Positions 1-8,465 are shown, numbered from the stretch's first letter. The stretch is DNA of 17,253 nt from Sideroxydans sp. (GCA_020057805.1 JAGVFD010000012.1:1-17253); one strand, 5' to 3'. Numbers and translations are program-made. Notes: generated from the letters alone by a model not told the origin.

Positions 1-2
1 CT

Positions 3-16
3 ATTGATGCATCAAT
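3..16. repeat. 14-bp perfect palindrome downstream of comM
   Basis: The sequence ATTGATGCATCAAT is its own reverse complement. It lies in the 120-bp gene-free stretch beyond the comM stop codon. It could be an operator for a gene outside the window or an accidental palindrome. It is not followed by a T-run on either strand, so I do not call it a terminator. I see nothing else in 17-120. Confidence 0.3.
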
Positions 17-120
17 CTTGTTTCGTAGCCGCATATGGCCATTATCGAAAGGCGATGAGTTACTCACTTATTTTCCTTACCCAAGTTAAACGTAATAAAA
101 GTTTGCCCAAACCAGTTTTG

Positions 121-786
121 CTACTGTGAACTGATTTTATCCATGCGTCGATATTGCACCGCTTCCGCAATATGCGTGGTAAGCAGGTTTTCACTCCCCG
201 CCAAATCAGCGATGGTGCGTGCTACTTTGAGGATGCGGTGATAAGCGCGGGCGGATAGATTTAGTCGTGTGATGGCTTGTCTTAACAGTGCTTCACTGGG
301 GGCATCGGGGGCGCAGTAGAGATCAATTTCGGTGACCGAGAGTTGTGCATTGGGTTTGCCTTGGCGCGCGAGTTGGCGTTGCCGTGCAGCTTCAACACGC
401 AGCTGAATGCGCGTGCTACTTTCCCCATCTGACTGCTTAAGCAAATCTTCTTGCGGCACGGCAGGCACTTCAATTTGGATGTCGATGCGATCTAACAGCG
501 GGCCAGAAATTTTGCCGCGATAGCGTGCCACTTGATCCGGCGTGCAGTGGCACTTGCCGTTGAAGTGACCGAGGTAACCACAGGGGCAGGGATTCATCGC
601 TGCCACGAGTTGAAACTGCGCTTTGAAATCAGCGCGACGTGCCGCGCGAGAAATGGTGATGCGCCCACTTTCCATCGGCTCGCGTAACACTTCCAACACA
701 TGCCGATCAAATTCGGGCAGCTCGTCTAAAAATAAAACACCGTGCATGGCGATAGAAATTTCGCCGGGACGCGGATTGCTGCCCCC
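121..786 (-). pseudogene. comM: comM (yifB) 3' fragment, separated by transposon insertion
   Basis: This is the C-terminal part of the ComM/YifB AAA+ protein, a hexameric helicase that promotes branch migration during integration of transformed DNA. The fragment begins inside the conserved GGGSNPRPGE segment and contains the Walker B motif VLFLDE (residues 296-301 of the restored protein). The AAA domain continues after it, with the Mg-chelatase C-terminal domain near the end, and the gene stops at TAG (123-121). The Walker A half lies 13.4 kb away at 14155-14996. Joining 14996-14155 to 781-121 gives 1503 nt in one frame, or 500 residues, close to the roughly 506 of E. coli YifB. An open frame runs upstream into the element to position 891, so a chimeric N-terminus is possible, but without Walker A it cannot be an active ATPase. 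Confidence 0.95.
782..786. repeat. Target-site duplication (tnsA side)
   Basis: CCCCC here matches CCCCC at 14155-14159. Each copy directly abuts the TGT/ACA terminus of the element. A 5-bp duplication is the Tn7-family signature. Deleting one copy restores the comM frame exactly, which supports this boundary. Confidence 0.9.
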
Positions 787-842
787 TGTAATTTCCAAAT
801 TTATTTGCGACAATCCCATAAACCATACAGAATTATTTGCGA
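787..842. repeat. Transposon end next to tnsA (right-end equivalent) with two TnsB-type sites
   Basis: The terminus TGTAA is followed by two direct copies of TATTTGCGA at 802-810 and 834-842, 32 bp apart. The longer core AATTATTTGCGAA recurs at the other end. In Tn7 the end beside tnsA is the right end. The second site abuts the tnsA ATG at 843, so TnsB binding should interfere with tnsA expression. A weak sigma70-like pair (TTGCGA at 805-810, CAGAAT at 828-833, 17-bp spacer) lies in the same stretch. Confidence 0.85.
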
Positions 843-1514
843 ATGACTGATTCCCATAGCCTTCCAGTTCGAAAGATACCCATCGGCACACGTAGCATAA
901 CCGGCACTATGCCAGGTGGTGCAAGGTTTGAGTCTACTCTCGAACGAGATTTGATGTACATCCTGCGCTTCGACATCAACGTCGATAAGTACATAGCCCA
1001 ACCCGTCAAAATCGAGTACGAGGACCAAGACGGCCGACCTAGGACCTACACCCCCGATATTTTGATCCATCATCGCAAAGATATTCTTCCGGCCAAGAAC
1101 ATGCCAAGCATTCTCGCCGAAGTGAAGTACCGCGATAATCTGCGAGCAAATTTTGCTGAACTGCGACCTAAATTCAAGGCCGGCATCCACTATGCCAAAG
1201 AGCACGGTTGGAAATTCAAAATCATCACTGAGCAGGAAATTCGTACACCGTATTTATCGAATGCAAAGTTCCTACTGGGATTCCTGAATCCAGATCCATA
1301 CCCCAAATACGAAATCGTGCAGATGGTATTGGACCGGATGCGCGAACTGAGGGAAACGGATGTAGATACATTACTTACTTCTATTTACCGAGACAAATGG
1401 AATCAAGCAGAGTTATTGCCCATCATATGGCACTTAATTGCCATTCGCCGTATCGGCAATGACCTGACTCTTCCAATCACAATGCGTAGCAAAATTTGGC
1501 AAATGGGGAAATGA
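843..1514 (+). CDS. tnsA: TnsA-like transposon endonuclease
   Basis: TnsA cuts the 5' ends of the transposon so that, with TnsB, the element is excised and moves by cut-and-paste. The 223-residue product shows the restriction-like nuclease motifs of the family: FESTLERD near residues 29-36, then QPVKIEY, YTPDIL with Asp72, and AEVKY with Glu93 and Lys95, giving an E...D...ExK active site. It is shorter than Tn7 TnsA (273 residues). I chose ATG 843; a TTG six bases upstream lies inside a TnsB site and no clear Shine-Dalgarno precedes either start. Another in-frame ATG at 909 would still retain the catalytic core. It is the first gene of the transposition operon, with tnsB starting one base after its stop. 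Confidence 0.9.
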   Translation: MTDSHSLPVRKIPIGTRSITGTMPGGARFESTLERDLMYILRFDINVDKYIAQPVKIEYEDQDGRPRTYTPDILIHHRKDILPAKNMPSILAEVKYRDNLRANFAELRPKFKAGIHYAKEHGWKFKIITEQEIRTPYLSNAKFLLGFLNPDPYPKYEIVQMVLDRMRELRETDVDTLLTSIYRDKWNQAELLPIIWHLIAIRRIGNDLTLPITMRSKIWQMGK

Positions 1515-1515
1515 C

Positions 1516-3402
1516 ATGGCAATTGGTGAAATCAAACTGATACCCGGTTGCACCGCGTTATATCAGGGCAGACAGTGCGTGATTCTAGACATCGCCGGAC
1601 TTGATGCAGTGATTGCGAAAGATGTGGCATCTGGCAAATCCGAACGTATCGCCGTCAATCAGTTGACGCCCGACCTTCCAACAGGCCAGAAGGTTGTTCG
1701 TCAGGATTTATTAACCATCCGAGATGAGGACTGGTTAGAGGCTCGGAAGCGCTTTGATGAAATTCGCCCTCTGTTAATGCTTTCAGGAGGGCAGAGAACC
1801 AAAGAGATGGTGAAGCATGTCGCCGAGAAGAGCGGGGTCGATACGGCCACCATCTATAGACGGATAAGTGCCTACGAAAAAACTGGACTAGTGTCCTCTC
1901 TGCTTCGCTCAACTCGGAAAGACACGGGTAGTTCGCGACTCAATCCAGAAGTTGAGCAAGTTATGAGGGAAGTAATTGAGGCGGAGTACCTTACTGAAGA
2001 GCAACCTACTCCCTCGGATGTTTGGGACACTCTCAAAGCACGTTGCTTAGAACTGAAACTACCGACACCACATCCGAACACTCTTCGAAACCGTATTTCG
2101 CTACTTTCTGAAGAAAAGAAGTTAGCAAAGAGAAAAGGCAAGAAGGCCGCCAAGGAAAAATTCACTCCACACAAAGGTTCTTTCCCTGGCGCAGACTATC
2201 CGCTTGCTGTTGTGCAAATCGACCATACTCCGATGGACATTATTGTTGTGGATGATGTGGATCGAAAACCCATAGGTCGTCCCAACCTTACATTGGAAAT
2301 AGACTTATTCAGCAAAATGGTCGGCGGCTATTACATCAGTCTTGATCCGCCTGGTGCGCTTTCAACCGGTCTGTGCCTGACACATGCCATTCTGCCGAAG
2401 GATCAGTGGCTAGCCAAAATGGATATTTCTACCCCGTGGCCAGTTTGGGGAAAGATGCGGGTTGTTCACACTGACAATGCCAAGGAGTTTATTGGCACGA
2501 TGCTATCAAAAGCATGCGATGAACATAACATCGAGCTTGAACAGCGTCCGAAGGGTGAACCTCAATACGGAGGACATATAGAGCGCTCTTTCCGTACCTA
2601 CATGAGCAAAGTACATACCTTGCCAGGAACGACACGATCAAATGTCGAAGACAAGGGCGATTATGATGCCGAGGGAAATGCGTGCATGACTCTATCTGCA
2701 CTTGAAAAATGGTTTGCCATCTTTATCGTCGAGTATTACCACCAAAAGCCTCACAAGGGTAATAACGGTGTTCCACCAATCGTGATGTATGAGCGCGGGA
2801 TATTGGGGAACGGGGATTCACCTGGCGTGGGATTGCCGCCAAGAATTACTGATGAAACCAAATTCAAGTTGGATTTTCTTCCATACGAAATGCGCACGGT
2901 CCAAGAGTATGGGATCGTGCTCGAAGACATCTATTATTTTCATCCAGCACTACAGCCTTGGATGCATGCCATCGATCCGGAAGACATCAAACGAAAGCGT
3001 AAATTCATCTGCCGATATGATTCTCGCGACCTAAGTACAATCTACTTCCTTGATCCAGACACAAAGGAATATGTCGCCATTCCATATCGCGACATCACTA
3101 GGCCCCCCATCAGCATTTGGGAGTTACGCGCGGCCAAGAAACAATTAGCTGAAGACGGCTATGTCGATATCAATGAAGAACTGATCTTCGGCGCCGTCAG
3201 AAAAATGCGCGATATCGTCGCTTCGGAAGTGTCTAAGACCAAGAAGGCACGTAAGCATGAAGCTCGTAGCAAGGGCTGGAAGAAGTCAAAGGAACACATA
3301 CCTCCCCTGAACAATACTTCCACACCAGAATCTGGTAGCGAGAAAGACGATATTTTTTCCATGCCGATTACTGCATTCGATGACATCCAGGAGGCCTCGT
3401 GA
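1516..3402 (+). CDS. tnsB: TnsB-like DDE transposase
   Basis: TnsB is the RNase H-fold transposase that binds the end repeats, cuts the 3' ends and joins them to target DNA. The 628-residue product has a helix-turn-helix region at about 97-136. The rve core carries Asp236 (QIDHTP), Asp320 (HTDNAKEF) and Glu356 (GGHIERSF), a D-x35-E spacing. A Mu-type C-terminal barrel region lies around 490-530, with a basic tail near 560-600. GGGGA about 8 bases before the ATG is a plausible ribosome site overlapping the tnsA end. Its last bases overlap the tnsC start in a GTGA arrangement. All three catalytic residues are present, so it is predicted active. In Tn6022-type elements the equivalent gene is named tniA. 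Confidence 0.95.
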   Translation: MAIGEIKLIPGCTALYQGRQCVILDIAGLDAVIAKDVASGKSERIAVNQLTPDLPTGQKVVRQDLLTIRDEDWLEARKRFDEIRPLLMLSGGQRTKEMVKHVAEKSGVDTATIYRRISAYEKTGLVSSLLRSTRKDTGSSRLNPEVEQVMREVIEAEYLTEEQPTPSDVWDTLKARCLELKLPTPHPNTLRNRISLLSEEKKLAKRKGKKAAKEKFTPHKGSFPGADYPLAVVQIDHTPMDIIVVDDVDRKPIGRPNLTLEIDLFSKMVGGYYISLDPPGALSTGLCLTHAILPKDQWLAKMDISTPWPVWGKMRVVHTDNAKEFIGTMLSKACDEHNIELEQRPKGEPQYGGHIERSFRTYMSKVHTLPGTTRSNVEDKGDYDAEGNACMTLSALEKWFAIFIVEYYHQKPHKGNNGVPPIVMYERGILGNGDSPGVGLPPRITDETKFKLDFLPYEMRTVQEYGIVLEDIYYFHPALQPWMHAIDPEDIKRKRKFICRYDSRDLSTIYFLDPDTKEYVAIPYRDITRPPISIWELRAAKKQLAEDGYVDINEELIFGAVRKMRDIVASEVSKTKKARKHEARSKGWKKSKEHIPPLNNTSTPESGSEKDDIFSMPITAFDDIQEAS

Positions 3403-4304
3403 ACACGAAAGACCGCCTAGCACCGAAGGCCCGACAAGCATTGGCTCTGCCTGATGAAGAACGTATTCGATTCATCCTTGAAGAGCGCTGGATCGGATAC
3501 ACCAAAGCGAATGAGATCATCACTCGCTTGGAAGATTTGCTCGTCAATCCCAAAATTGGTCGGATGCCAAACATGCTGATCACCGGCAAAACCAATAATG
3601 GCAAAAGTCACTTAGTTAAACACTTCCGCGATTTGCACCCAGCTACAGACAACCCCGCTGGCAAAGGAATCAAAGTTCCTGTGTTGTATGTAGAGGCTCC
3701 CGGCAAACCTGACATTTCTCATCTGTACTGCACTATTCTGGATACGCTATGCACTCCCCGCAAGGCTAATGAGACAGAAAAGAATCTGCAGTTTCAGGTT
3801 ATCGATGTGTTGAAACAGATCGATCTTGGAATCATCGTGATTGATGAAATGAACAATCTCGTTGCAGGCACACCGCTTAGTCAAAGAGCTTTTCTCAATT
3901 CTCTCAAATACCTCGGCAACCAGCTTGAACGTTCGATTGTTGGTGTTGGCACAGCAGAAGTGTTGATCGCCTTGCAGGTTGATAAACAGCTTTCAAACAG
4001 ATTCCTGCCGGCGGTGCTTCCAACATGGCAGTTGGATGTTGAGTTTCTTCGCCTACTTGCTAGTTTGGAAATGATGTTACCGCTAAGAGATGCTTCAAAT
4101 CTGACCGAAAAGACCATAGCCATGAAGTTGCACGCCATGTCGGAAGGCTCGATCGGGGAACTCTCCTTGCTACTGAATACTGCTGCAAGATGGGTAATCA
4201 GAAACACTAAAAAGGGCAAACCGGAATGCATCGACAAAACCGCACTCGATCAGTGCGGATACATCCCTCCATCCAATCGTAGAAGTGAGGCAAACAAGGT
4301 ATGA
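3399..4304 (+). CDS. tnsC: TnsC/TniB-like AAA+ target-selection ATPase
   Basis: This ATPase links target-recognition proteins (TniQ/TnsD) to the TnsAB transposase. The 301-residue product has Walker A GKTNNGKS at 63-70 and Walker B GIIVIDEMNN with Asp149-Glu150. It is near the size of TniB proteins and much shorter than Tn7 TnsC (555 residues), so it lacks the long extensions of the latter. It starts with GTG 3399, overlapping the tnsB stop by four bases, with a strong AGGAGG just upstream. Its stop overlaps the tniQ start as ATGA, indicating coupled translation. Confidence 0.92.
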   Translation: MNTKDRLAPKARQALALPDEERIRFILEERWIGYTKANEIITRLEDLLVNPKIGRMPNMLITGKTNNGKSHLVKHFRDLHPATDNPAGKGIKVPVLYVEAPGKPDISHLYCTILDTLCTPRKANETEKNLQFQVIDVLKQIDLGIIVIDEMNNLVAGTPLSQRAFLNSLKYLGNQLERSIVGVGTAEVLIALQVDKQLSNRFLPAVLPTWQLDVEFLRLLASLEMMLPLRDASNLTEKTIAMKLHAMSEGSIGELSLLLNTAARWVIRNTKKGKPECIDKTALDQCGYIPPSNRRSEANKV

Positions 4305-5473
4305 CCTTGGCTGGGCTAAGCGGAAATCTCTGGCCTATTCATCTGAAACCTTTTCCAGATGAATTGCTCTCGTCTTGGATAGTTAGGCTAGCGCATGGTC
4401 ATGGACTAAAGTTACAGACGTTTAGCTCGCTTGTCTTCGGGCGTAACAAATCTATCTGGAACCGTGACATCGATAAGTTAGCTCCAGATTGGTTGATTCA
4501 CAAACTTGCCGAATGTACTGGAACATCAATCCAAGGGGTTATGGAGACAACCCTAAAATCTTATGAGGGCGTTCTGTATGAGCATCACCAACCCAATGGA
4601 AATACTAAATGGATTTTGCCGCTGGGGGTCTATCACCGAACACATGGTAATTTTGGCCTGCAATTCTGTCCGCATTGCTTAGCTGAAGATACCGAACCTT
4701 ACTATCGCAAACATTGGCGGTTAGCGTTCTACACAGAGTGTGAAAAACACCAGGTGTTAATGCTTGATAGCTGCCCTAACTGTTCCGCAGCATTGAATTT
4801 CCACCGAGCAGAAATGGGAGTTCGTTCTTTACTTCGCGGCTCGACTATACATTGCCACTCATGTAGCTATGATTTGCGCTCCTCACCGATCTTACGTTCA
4901 CCATGCCAGGATTGGCGAACATTTACTGCATGTCGTTCATTGCTTTTGTCGCACCAGATCGGCTGGGGATTCATCGAAAACACCGATTTTAATTACGCAC
5001 AAAACCTTTTCGAAGTATTACGTCACTTGTGCAGACTGATGGGGTCAGATCGGAGAGGTGGCCGTTTGCTATCCTATACAGCAAGTCAGATAGGATTTGA
5101 TCCCAACGTTATCAACCGTACTGTAAAAAAGAGCTATGAGTTACGCGATATTGCTGAACGTCATTTCTTGTTTTATTGCGCAGTCTGGCTCCTTCTAGAT
5201 TGGCCAAACAGATTCGTATCTGCTTGCGAGAAAATTAACCTATCAAGCGCTCACGTGATAGTAGATTTCGCTGCCCCACCATATTGGTTTATCTCAGTTA
5301 TTAACGACCAGTTATCTCAAGGTCAATATTCGCCCACGAACCAAGAGTTTCTTGCTGCCGCCAAATATCTATCTACCAGAGAGATGAAAGTATCAATTGC
5401 ATCAATTTGTCGTTTGCTCGGTTACTCTAAGCTGAAACATAGACATATTTCTTTTAGCGACATAACCATTTGA
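4301..5473 (+). CDS. tniQ: TniQ/TnsD-like target-site recognition protein
   Basis: TniQ-family proteins bind the target, here presumably the conserved comM coding sequence, and recruit TnsC. The 390-residue product begins with the TniQ signature (LWPIHLKPFPDELLSSWIVR, residues 10-29). It then shows two zinc-binding clusters: Cys123-x2-Cys126 with Cys147-x2-His150, and Cys158-x2-Cys161 with Cys185-x2-Cys188. The C-terminal half (about 200-390) is unassigned and may read the target DNA. It is shorter than Tn7 TnsD (508 residues). It is the only TniQ-family gene here and the element sits in comM, so I infer that it directs comM insertion. The ATG overlaps the tnsC stop. Confidence 0.9.
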   Translation: MTLAGLSGNLWPIHLKPFPDELLSSWIVRLAHGHGLKLQTFSSLVFGRNKSIWNRDIDKLAPDWLIHKLAECTGTSIQGVMETTLKSYEGVLYEHHQPNGNTKWILPLGVYHRTHGNFGLQFCPHCLAEDTEPYYRKHWRLAFYTECEKHQVLMLDSCPNCSAALNFHRAEMGVRSLLRGSTIHCHSCSYDLRSSPILRSPCQDWRTFTACRSLLLSHQIGWGFIENTDFNYAQNLFEVLRHLCRLMGSDRRGGRLLSYTASQIGFDPNVINRTVKKSYELRDIAERHFLFYCAVWLLLDWPNRFVSACEKINLSSAHVIVDFAAPPYWFISVINDQLSQGQYSPTNQEFLAAAKYLSTREMKVSIASICRLLGYSKLKHRHISFSDITI

Positions 5474-5497
5474 ATCAGTGCTCTCTATTCTCGTAGG

Positions 5498-6223
5498 TTA
5501 TTCGCTTTTGAACTTACAGCTACAGCTCGCGCAAATAATTTCAAGTCCTGACTTACCCCACACCTTTGCGGCACATGCTGGACAGCAATATTTAATTTTT
5601 TTCTTTTGTTCTCGCCCGACTTTCGCAAGTGGCGCAAGCTCAGGGAAGGAATGAACTAATGGGGCATTTAATTTGGAAGATATCTCCCCCAGCCGGCTTC
5701 GATAGGATATCTGCTTGATATCAAAATCTCGATCAACCCAGTCAAGCCCAAATCCAGTTTCCACCAACGCCCTGCTAACTTTAATAAACCTACCATCCTC
5801 AGATGGATAGTCAGACATTTTTTGACCAACTCGATTTCCCCCTGCATTCCCAGTAGAGGTTGGAATGAGGCCAATCTCCTCCATTTTTTCAGCCCATTCC
5901 TGATTATGGTATCCACGCCGAGGTTTTTTGCGTCCAAACTCATGCTGCCATAGATGGCAAAGCTCATGAACTATGGTTTGAAAAAGCTGTAGTAGAGAGT
6001 TGCTAGCCAGATAGCATGGATTTATGGCCACCTCGCTCGCTAGTGAGCCTTTGGCATTACTCCATTGGTCCGGGGAAAAGTAGCCTACCGAGCTCTTTCC
6101 TCTTTGTAGAGTAAACACAAAGTTAGGCAATTCACCATTGAAAAGCTCCGCATTAAAAACTTCTGCGGCGCGTTGCAACTGTGAATAAAGAGCGCTGTGT
6201 GGATTGACATCTGGCTTGGGCAT
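5498..6223 (-). CDS. SprT-like zinc metalloprotease-domain protein
   Basis: The 241-residue product carries the SprT/Spartan-type zinc site: HELCH at 86-90 with a third ligand candidate His106 in HNQEW. A C-terminal zinc ribbon follows (Cys214-x2-Cys217, Cys231-x2-Cys234). Spartan proteins in eukaryotes cleave DNA-crosslinked proteins; bacterial homologues on mobile elements are uncharacterised, so the substrate is unknown. The open frame extends upstream to 6409, but that extension would overlap the divergent methyltransferase gene. Homology-like sequence begins only at the ATG at 6223, which sits just below a promoter-like element. It converges on tniQ with a 24-bp gap and is the first cargo gene after the transposition operon. 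Confidence 0.85.
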   Translation of the reverse strand: MPKPDVNPHSALYSQLQRAAEVFNAELFNGELPNFVFTLQRGKSSVGYFSPDQWSNAKGSLASEVAINPCYLASNSLLQLFQTIVHELCHLWQHEFGRKKPRRGYHNQEWAEKMEEIGLIPTSTGNAGGNRVGQKMSDYPSEDGRFIKVSRALVETGFGLDWVDRDFDIKQISYRSRLGEISSKLNAPLVHSFPELAPLAKVGREQKKKIKYCCPACAAKVWGKSGLEIICASCSCKFKSE

Positions 6224-6229
6224 ACCTAA

Positions 6230-6259
6230 AATGTATCGTACGATATATATTTTCGTCAA
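6230..6259 (-). promoter_or_regulatory. Candidate sigma70 promoter for the SprT-like gene
   Basis: On the minus strand TTGACG (6259-6254, five of six matches to consensus) and TACATT (6235-6230, four of six) are separated by 18 bp. Transcription would start within a few bases of the SprT ATG at 6223, so the mRNA could be leaderless or nearly so. The 12-bp palindrome at 6234-6245 overlaps the -10 and spacer. Confidence 0.4.
6234..6245. promoter_or_regulatory. Perfect palindrome, candidate operator
   Basis: TATCGTACGATA is a perfect 12-bp palindrome in the 98-bp region between the divergent SprT-like and methyltransferase genes. It lies within the candidate SprT promoter, where a bound dimeric repressor would block polymerase. 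No regulator gene is evident nearby, so the binding protein is unknown and the role is inferred. Confidence 0.4.
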
Positions 6260-6321
6260 GCCGATTGATGTGAAATCGCAGAACGATATCCAACGATGAA
6301 ATAGCCTGACAGGAGCGCGCC

Positions 6322-7563
6322 ATGCAAGAGAATCGAAAAACACTCGGTCAATACATGACACCTGATTTGGTTGCAGACTTAATTGCACGCCATATTCCAT
6401 CGGATGCAAAAAGCGTAATTGACCTCGCCGCTGGCGACTGCTCTTTACTTAGAGCCGCCCGTAAACGCAGACTTGACCTTGAGCTATTTGGTTATGAAAT
6501 TGATTCTGAAATGCATCAAAAAGCACAGGTTCGCTTGCCTTTGGCTAAAGTTTCATTCACTAACGGCTTAACAGGGAGGTTGCCACGAGGACTGAGGGCG
6601 CATAACAAAATTGCTGTTGTCGGAAATCCACCATTTGTGGAATTTGCCCCAACAGATTCGATGCGTAAAATATTGCAGAAAGCCTTTCCGAACCTCACCA
6701 CCAAATTAGGAAGCCGGAGAGCAGAAGTCTACTTCTTAGCGCGCTCGCTACTTATTGCAAAAACCACTGGTAGCACCGTTGCGATTTTGATGCCCATAAG
6801 CTTCGCAGATGGCGACATCTATACTCAATATCGAGCTGAGCTGATGAAGAACTACTCTATAAAAAAAGCAATTGAAATACCAGAAAGCGTATTTGTCGCA
6901 ACCGAAGCTAGAACCGTCCTACTAATCATCGATACATCCTCAAACAAAACCAATCAGATTGATATAGGTCGCTTGGATGTAGCAACAGGGAAAGTAAAGC
7001 GAATATTCAAAGGTGAACTCCACAATGGAGATCGTCTAGATGCACGGTACTATGATGGGCGTGCACTATTTGGCTCGACGACACTCAACCTGAAGGATGT
7101 GGGTGTAACAGTCACTCGCGGCCACTACTCCCACAAAGAGTCAAAAACAATGGAACTCGGTGCCATACATACTTCCGACTTAGCTCGAGCCACTCATGGG
7201 AAGCTGTCCTTAGGAACAGAGACTCAAATCTTTCCAAATACAGCTGAGCTATTGGACGATACGCTGGCTCAAGCAGGAGACATTCTGCTTCCACGTACTG
7301 GAAGTCGTGTAAGCTGGAATCCAGTAATTGTTTCCTCTGGATGCGCCCCCATTACCGATCACGTTTTTAGAATACGCGCCCCAAGTACATCCATTGAGGC
7401 CGTCAAAAATGCTTTCATGCATCCTTCATTTACAGCGTGGCTAAAATGCACCGCAAAAGGAGTCTGCGCCACTGTTCTAACAAAAAGAGAACTGTTAACT
7501 ATGCCTCTTTTCGCTGATTTAAGCTCACCACAAAACTCCAATCAAGCAATGGTGACATCGTAA
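6322..7563 (+). CDS. N6-adenine DNA methyltransferase with recognition-like C-terminal region
   Basis: The 413-residue product has the class I methyltransferase order of type I/Eco57I-like enzymes: GQYMTP at 9-14, SAM motif I VIDLAAGD at 32-39, and catalytic NPPF at 102-105, which indicates N6-adenine methylation. The region after about 230 (DILLPRTGS, CAPITDHVFRI, KCTAKGV) resembles target-recognition regions of HsdS or type IIG enzymes, so it may choose its own site. No restriction endonuclease or helicase partner is recognisable next to it. It could be a solitary methylase, or the self-marking part of a system with the convergent operon. AGGAG seven bases before ATG 6322 fixes the start. 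Its 3' end overlaps the opposite-strand gene by 22 bp. Confidence 0.88.
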   Translation: MQENRKTLGQYMTPDLVADLIARHIPSDAKSVIDLAAGDCSLLRAARKRRLDLELFGYEIDSEMHQKAQVRLPLAKVSFTNGLTGRLPRGLRAHNKIAVVGNPPFVEFAPTDSMRKILQKAFPNLTTKLGSRRAEVYFLARSLLIAKTTGSTVAILMPISFADGDIYTQYRAELMKNYSIKKAIEIPESVFVATEARTVLLIIDTSSNKTNQIDIGRLDVATGKVKRIFKGELHNGDRLDARYYDGRALFGSTTLNLKDVGVTVTRGHYSHKESKTMELGAIHTSDLARATHGKLSLGTETQIFPNTAELLDDTLAQAGDILLPRTGSRVSWNPVIVSSGCAPITDHVFRIRAPSTSIEAVKNAFMHPSFTAWLKCTAKGVCATVLTKRELLTMPLFADLSSPQNSNQAMVTS

Positions 7564-8465
7564 AGGTGCCACCGCTTAACCTTATAAGAGCGCAAATGGT
7601 TCCTCTGTGGATGATCATACAGAAGCACCGCATCATCACATTCAGGATGTTCAACCAGAAATAGCGCAGCACCAATAGTGTGAGGCTTCGTGCCAAGCGG
7701 GGCCACCACGATTGAAGCCCCAGTCTTATTGTCAGTCATAAGCTGATTAAGCAATCCGTATGCAGCCTCAACACTAGATGCTGCCGCATACCTAGCCTCA
7801 AGTGAGTTTGCAGAAAAATATTGGATATTGTTTGCAATCGAGTCAATTTCCCATGAGGGCTCAAATGCAGGCACACCGAAAATCGCGTGCTTATTCCAAT
7901 CACGCAATGCCTCCTCCTGCTCTAATGCCTGCCCCAAGCGAGCCTTCTCATAACCCAAGAAAAAGACTGCATGACCTGGGCTGATTTCTGTCAGGTTTGA
8001 CCCAAATCCCTGAACAGAACGAAATCGTCGATTTCCACTTAAATCAAAATCTCGGTAGTCGGATAATCTTCCCTTAAGTGTTCGTCGATATTCTTCTGGT
8101 TCGAGATATAAAAAAGATATGACTTCAACACCTTCCTTCTTTGCTGCGCGTATCAAATAGAGCAATTCCGGGCAATTCAAAGTCGTCGCCTCGATAAGTA
8201 GTTTTTTGCACCCCCTAAGCTTAACGCAGATAGATCCATGCCCAGCTTTAGCACCATCTATAGTCGCCGTATTGTTATTAAAATCCATGCGAAATACTTC
8301 ACTCACATGATCAACAACAAATGAACAGGCCGCCTCACTACGCTCATCTAATTTTTCATTGATAGCCGTACCAATCGCAGCCATATCCCATCGGCGCGAG
8401 TCCAAATCAGCAGGAACTTTCAATCCGTCGTATGAATAGGATCGAATACGGAACATCGGCGGCAC
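7542..8465 (-). CDS. Unassigned third protein of the PRTase/ATPase operon, possible Rossmann-type sensor
   Basis: I do not recognise this 307-residue protein. The pattern suggests alternating strands and helices: LLIEATTL (89-96), VEVISFLYL (113-121), then SIVVAPLGTKPHTIGAALFL at 251-270 and DAVLLYDHP. The GTKP turn (258-261) between a strand and a helix resembles the GTK turn of CARF-type Rossmann domains, which sense cyclic oligonucleotides; this is resemblance only. No nuclease motif, signal peptide or membrane segment is visible. It starts with GTG immediately after the ATPase stop, and GGAG six bases upstream of that GTG supports it over ATG 8456. It is the last gene of a three-gene operon and converges on the methyltransferase with a 22-bp overlap. 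Confidence 0.75.
   Translation of the reverse strand: MPPMFRIRSYSYDGLKVPADLDSRRWDMAAIGTAINEKLDERSEAACSFVVDHVSEVFRMDFNNNTATIDGAKAGHGSICVKLRGCKKLLIEATTLNCPELLYLIRAAKKEGVEVISFLYLEPEEYRRTLKGRLSDYRDFDLSGNRRFRSVQGFGSNLTEISPGHAVFFLGYEKARLGQALEQEEALRDWNKHAIFGVPAFEPSWEIDSIANNIQYFSANSLEARYAAASSVEAAYGLLNQLMTDNKTGASIVVAPLGTKPHTIGAALFLVEHPECDDAVLLYDHPQRNHLRSYKVKRWHLYDVTIA

Noticed and set aside
121..891. The 256-codon open frame as an intact gene
   Set aside because: Its first 35 codons derive from the transposon end. Only 121-786 is comM, and it lacks Walker A.
3389..4304. Frameshift or fusion suspected at the short tnsB-tnsC-tniQ junctions
   Set aside because: The GTGA and ATGA overlaps are normal translational coupling. 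All three proteins have complete motifs.
5474..5497. Terminator between convergent tniQ and SprT-like genes
   Set aside because: The 24-bp gap holds no stem with a T-run on either strand.
6224..6409. Upstream extension of the SprT-like frame to 303 residues
   Set aside because: It overlaps the methyltransferase gene and its ribosome site, and the extension shows no family features.
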